A stretch of 18,679 nucleotides of DNA from positions 1-18,679 of the forward strand of contig CANQMY010000010.1 in the NCBI GenBank assembly GCA_947625075.1, written 5' to 3'. Below are positions 15,436 to 18,679 of this stretch, piece by piece (within the stretch, counting starts at the first letter, position 1; each line of letters opens with the position of its first letter). The DNA is from an uncultured Clostridia bacterium. GTDB lineage: Bacteria > Bacillota > Clostridia > TANB77 > CAG-508. Below the pieces are notes generated by a model. That model saw only the letters and a list, made by a program, of their open reading frames with translations, did not search any database and was not told the origin of the DNA. The position numbers and the translations under genes are program-made.

Positions 15436-17876
15436 TTATATTCTTTTATCTAAATTTCCATATGTAAAGTTTTTACCTGTAAAGTTATTTTTATTTTTTA
15501 CAGTCATAATAATATTGTTAATTTCATTAATACTTTCATCTAATATACTTATTTTAGCACAATCAATATCTAAATCGTTATACTTAATAGATAATATTTT
15601 ACTATTATATATAGTAGTAATTGTTTGCATATTATCTGGAACAATAATAAAATTATAACCTAGTCTATCTTTTAAATAATAGTTACCATCTTTACAAAAC
15701 ATTTCGCAAGTTGGGTAGCATCTATTAGATTTTCCTAAAAGACAGTATCCAGCATTCATTAGAGGAACTCTACCATAAACCATAAATTCAGTAGGAATAG
15801 GAGAGTTTTTAGTAAGAAGTTGCAATGTTTTTTTATCAAGCTCAGGAGAAAGTGTAACAGTATTAATACCAAGTTCCATTAAAGTTTGAATTGTTTTTAC
15901 ATTGAAAACATTTAATGAATAATTTGCTATAATATTTAAGTCTTTATATTTATTAGCATAATCAATGCCAGAAATATTATTTATTACAATTCCTTTAATA
16001 TTGTAATTTTTTATAAAATCATCTAATGAATTAAAGGTAATATTTTTGTAATTATCTCTGAGAATAGTTGGAAACTTAATATATAAATCACCTTTATTTT
16101 TTAATATATTTAAAATTTCACTATATTTTTTATTAATAAAATATTTTATAGGAACATATATTCTATCAATATTTGAAAGCTCTTTATAATCATATTCAAT
16201 ATTAATTTTTTCTAAATCTAAGCTATATAAAATTTTATTAGTAGGAGTTAATCTCGTTAATTTAGATGATTTATTCAAATTATCATTTTCAAGAGTGAAT
16301 TTATCTTTAGGTTCTCTTTCAAAACGTTTAATCGCTTGATTTGTTAAATCTTCTAAGCAATCACGTCTTAATTTATTAATGGCGGATATTTTAGGAATGT
16401 ATGTATTTTCATCTAATAAAATTTTAACATTTTTAAATTCAAACGGAGTATCAGTTGTTTTTAAAATTTGTTCATTTATCCTTTGTGATGTAATTGGATT
16501 TGTAATTGATTCAATAGGAATTAAATCGATTTCTTTTTTAGAAGACATAGAAAAATAAGATCCATTTTCTTTATCCATTGAAGTTACATCTAAAGAAATA
16601 GGTAACCCTTTTTTTATAGTAACAACAGCAGTTAATGGAATTTTTTTATTTTCCTTTTTAATAAATTCATTAATTTCTTTATTTTTATTGTAATCAGTTA
16701 ATTTATAGATTTTATCACCATAAGAGATTTTTCCTTTAATTCTTCCAATAGTTATAATATCATTAATATTTGCATTTTTTATATTTTGATTATTAATCAT
16801 TAACTCTGATACAGTGTATTTATGATCTTCATTTTGAATGCAAACAGTATCATTAATACAAATTTCTTCCTTAGTTTTAAATGTAACTAGTCCTTTAGTA
16901 GAATTGTAATTTTGAATTTGACCTAATAAAAGACCTTGATTATTTTGCTTTTCAGGATATACATAAGATGTATTAGGTTCATTATCTAAATTTCCACTAG
17001 AAAAACCGCCTCTATTAAAAACTTGCATAAGTTCTTTTATATCATTTTCATCTATAATATATGGATTTTTACTTAAAGCTAAGTCAATGTATTTTCTATA
17101 AATTCTTGTAACAGTAGAAACATATTCAAAATTTTTCATTCTACCTTCAATTTTTAAACATTTAACGCCAATTTTAATTAAATCGGGAATATATTTTAAA
17201 CCACATAAATCTCTTGGACTTAAAAGATAACCTTCATCAATAATTTTATTATCACTTGAAAAAAGTTTATATGGAAGTCTACAGGGTTGAGCACATTTAC
17301 CTCTATTTCCGTGAACGTGCTCCTATCATACTTGAGAATAGACATTGACCAGAGTATGATATACATAAAGCTCCATGTATAAAAGTTTCAATTTCAACAT
17401 TTGTATTATTACATATATTTTCAATATCTCTTATAGAAAGTTCTCGAGAAAGAACAACTCTTTTAAAACCTAGTTTTTCAAGCTCTAAAACTCCTTGTAA
17501 ATTGTGAGCAGTCATTTGAGTACTAGCATGTATATCCATACATGGAAAGTTTTTGATTAAAATTTTAGCTAATCCTAAATCTTGTACTAATATAGCATCA
17601 CAACCAAGAGAATATACATAGTTAACTAATTTTATTGCATCATTAATTTCAGAATCTTTTAGTAATGTATTTAATGTAAAATTTACTTTTACATTACGTA
17701 ATTTAGCATATCTTATAGCTTGTTTCAATTCTTCTTTATCAAAGTTTTTTGCACTTGCTCTTGCATTAAAAATATTTCCACCAAGATAAACACTGTCTGC
17801 ACCATTTTGGACAGCAGCTTTTAAACATTCAAAATCTCCGAGCAGGAGAAAGTAATTCTATAGTATTATTAGACAT
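15436..17876 (-). CDS. Large U32-family peptidase/hydroxylase-type protein, with two +1 shifts at CGGA
   Basis: Read with two skipped bases (17840 and 17311), this is one continuous 812-residue U32 protein with a DUF3656-like middle. Members once called collagenase-like peptidases include RlhA and TrhP, which hydroxylate rRNA or tRNA; which role applies here is unknown. N-terminus: IELLSPAGDFECLKAAVQNG, then GADSVYLGG and FNARASAKNFD. The U32 signature ETFIHGALCISYSGQCLFSS is near residues 162-181, then SGNRGKCAQPC with Cys194 and Cys198. Near the end GYCLLGKSNRCYPTCEMFC holds Cys711, 719, 723 and 727. These conserved Cys are candidate metal or Fe-S ligands. Unshifted, the chain would stop 3 codons after residue 12, and again two codons after the second CGG. 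ATG 17876 follows GGAGGAG; an ATG at 17880 stops at once. Conventional annotation would call this a pseudogene or two fragments. Confidence 0.88.
17308..17311 (-). other. Putative +1 recoding site CGGA, U32 gene second site
   Basis: Coding context TCA-CGG-AAA-TAG: the plain frame stops two codons after the CGG. Skipping C17311 gives TCA-GGA-AAT-AGA, i.e. SGNRGKCAQPC, the near-invariant U32 motif with Gly at this place. The extra base is not in a homopolymer run. Confidence 0.82.
17837..17840 (-). other. Putative +1 recoding site CGGA, U32 gene first site
   Basis: Coding context GCT-CGG-AGA-TTT-TGA: the plain frame stops after 15 codons. Skipping C17840 gives GCT-GGA-GAT, i.e. SPAGDFE, the near-universal start of U32 proteins. 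Not in a homopolymer. The distance between the two skipped bases is a whole number of codons in the corrected frame, so both are needed. Confidence 0.82.
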
Positions 17877-17916
17877 TCATACTCCTCCAAATAAAATTAT
17901 TATTTACTTCTAATAT

Positions 17917-17986
17917 TGTAACACAAAACAAATAAAAAACATACTATATGATATAAAAAAGCATGCTTATTTGTTTTTACATATAA
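17917..17986. promoter_or_regulatory. Divergent intergenic region with long-range hairpin and possible late-sporulation -10
   Basis: AAAACAAATAA (about 17925) can pair with TTATTTGTTTT (about 17969-17979) over 11 bp. Between them is CATACTATA (about 17940), which fits the CATANNNTA pattern of sigma-K -10 elements, upstream of the small Cys-rich gene. Such short matches are frequent in AT-rich DNA, so support is weak. Confidence 0.25.
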
Positions 17987-18011
17987 ATGCTAAAAAAAGG
18001 GGGGTATATGT

Positions 18012-18146
18012 ATGAGTTGTAATTGCTGTAATGATAATAATGGCGGATTCTTAGACAATATTTTAGGAGATAATAATAATACAGAAATATTATTGTTTCT
18101 AGTAGTATTCTTGTTATTATTTACAACTTTTGGGAGAACTGTTTAA
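18012..18146 (+). CDS. Small Cys-rich membrane protein, possibly spore-associated
   Basis: A 44-residue protein: a Cys/Asn/Gly-rich head (MSCNCCNDNNGGFLDNILGD) and one hydrophobic segment (ILLFLVVFLLLFTTFG, about 26-41) with a short basic end. A strong AGGGGGG precedes ATG 18012; an ATG four bases earlier stops after four codons. Small proteins with a Cys/Gly head and a single hydrophobic tail, of the YjcZ-like kind, are common in spore formers, but I cannot assign a family with certainty. The three cysteines lie together (positions 3, 5 and 6). A very good terminator follows at once, so this is a monocistronic gene. Confidence 0.75.
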   Translation: MSCNCCNDNNGGFLDNILGDNNNTEILLFLVVFLLLFTTFGRTV

Positions 18147-18170
18147 AATTTAAATTATAATTTTTAGAAA

Positions 18171-18225
18171 AATAAAAACTTTAAAAAATAAACTGAAAAG
18201 TAAATTTTAAAGTTTTTATTTTTTT
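18171..18225 (+). terminator. Intrinsic terminator after the small Cys-rich gene
   Basis: A 16-bp perfect stem (AATAAAAACTTTAAAA, 18171-18186, with 18205-18220), an 18-base loop and a T-tract to 18225. The stem is A/T-rich. Confidence 0.75.
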
Positions 18226-18335
18226 AGTAATTTATAGAATAAAAAATCTTAGTTTTAGTTCTTTATTTTAAGAGATATTAGTCTATTATTAATTAACAAA
18301 AAGAATTGACATAAAAATAAAAAACATACTTTTAG

Positions 18336-18365
18336 GAGAAAATCGACTATTCGATTTTCTCTTTT
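18336..18365 (+). terminator. Hairpin with T-tract in the gene-free stretch 18147-18545
   Basis: GAGAAAATCGA (18336-18346) pairs perfectly with TCGATTTTCTC (18351-18361) around a four-base loop, then TTTTC. A TTGACA (18305-18310) lies shortly upstream, so a very short transcript or an orphan terminator is possible. No protein gene was found in this 400-base stretch. Confidence 0.65.
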
Positions 18366-18414
18366 CTATTTGTTTATTTTTTAATTTATATATATATTTT
18401 TAAATGTCATTTTA

Positions 18415-18442
18415 TTGTCATTTATATTTAGTATATTATAAT
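18415..18442 (+). promoter_or_regulatory. Promoter of the right-edge ABC transporter gene
   Basis: TTGTCA (18415-18420), a 16-base spacer and TATAAT (18437-18442). Transcription would start near 18449, leaving a leader of about 95 bases. The leader has a hairpin (TTTAGGTTTT 18464-18473 with AAAACCTAAA 18485-18494) before the ribosome site. Confidence 0.6.
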
Positions 18443-18545
18443 TGGTAAATCGAAAAATGGTTTTTTAGGTTTTCCATTATTATAAAAACCTAAATAAAAA
18501 CTTTTTTAAATGGTATATTATAAAAAAGAAAGGAACAAAATCAAT

Positions 18546-18679
18546 ATGGAAATATTAAGAGTGGAAAACTTAGTTAAAACTTATGGAAAAGGAGAAAACA
18601 AAGTAAAAGCTGTTGACGACATATCTTTTTCAGTAGAAAAAGGAGAGCTAGTTGCAATAGTTGGAGCAAGTGGTAGTGG
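18546..18679 (+). CDS. ABC transporter ATP-binding protein, N-terminal part (cut by window edge)
   Basis: The first 44 residues of an ABC ATPase: LRVENLVKTYGKGENKVKAV, then VDDISFSVEKGELVAIVG and the beginning of Walker A (GASGSG). The KVKAVDDISF pattern is typical of MacB/LolD/BceA-type ATPases that work with FtsX-like permeases. GAAAGGA stands upstream of ATG 18546. The rest, including a permease partner, lies beyond the window. Confidence 0.9.
   Translation, partial: MEILRVENLVKTYGKGENKVKAVDDISFSVEKGELVAIVGASGS

Noticed and set aside
3063..17840. Random sequencing or assembly errors causing the frame breaks
   Set aside because: Not fully excluded, but the two U32 insertions are outside homopolymers and all breaks share CGGA, while A and T homopolymers throughout the window cause none. 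Systematic error at this motif needs read data to exclude.
15436..17876. U32 gene as a pseudogene with two frameshifts
   Set aside because: All family motifs are intact, the ribosome site is strong, there are no other stops over 800 codons, and both breaks are the same C insertion before GGA at conserved glycines, as also seen in two other genes.

Overview
The window is a very AT-rich chromosomal segment of a Gram-positive anaerobe, most likely an uncultured Clostridia-type Firmicute. Supporting points are the recA-recX-scpA neighbourhood, a GerW/YtfJ sporulation protein beside a DUF2953-like protein, the six-cysteine SCIFF peptide (typical of Clostridia), a gatCA pair, AGA as the dominant Arg codon, and strong AGGAGG-type ribosome sites. 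No complete mobile element, phage, CRISPR array, rRNA or tRNA was seen.

Layout: (1) 1-2969, plus strand: end of recA, recX, scpA, a DUF2953-like membrane protein and a GerW/YtfJ protein. (2) 2976-5726: a membrane-anchored C39-like cysteine peptidase on the minus strand, divergent from a VanR/VanS-like two-component pair; 11-12 bp spaced repeats lie between them. (3) 5963-7158: a type IV pilin-like secreted protein preceded by several hairpins. (4) 7441-9999: a fused ABC ATPase/FtsX-type permease. (5) 10287-13177: L-lactate dehydrogenase and a long-chain acyl-CoA synthetase-like protein. (6) 13238-15003: gatC-gatA without gatB. (7) 15041-15417: a SCIFF gene with its own promoter and terminator, enclosed by a perfect 29-bp inverted repeat. 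(8) 15436-17876: a large U32-family peptidase/hydroxylase on the minus strand. (9) 18012-18146: a small Cys-rich membrane protein; then the start of another ABC ATPase at the right edge.

The most striking observation concerns the genetic code. Reading every gene in frame, I find the codon CGG only five times, always as the quadruplet CGGA, and four of these are exactly where the reading frame breaks and must move +1. Skipping the C and reading GGA (Gly) restores the complete protein: the last 29 residues of the C39 peptidase, the prepilin leader of the pilin-like protein, and two invariant glycines (SPAGD and SGNRG) of the U32 protein. The fifth site is at the end of the pilin-like gene, where the +1 frame meets TAG at once. 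The codons before the sites differ, so the shared signal is CGGA itself. The best explanation is that this lineage has lost normal CGG decoding and reads CGGA by a +1 frameshift, or by a quadruplet-reading tRNA, as glycine. Genes that look broken here would then be intact. This is an inference from sequence; read-level checks and proteomics would settle it.
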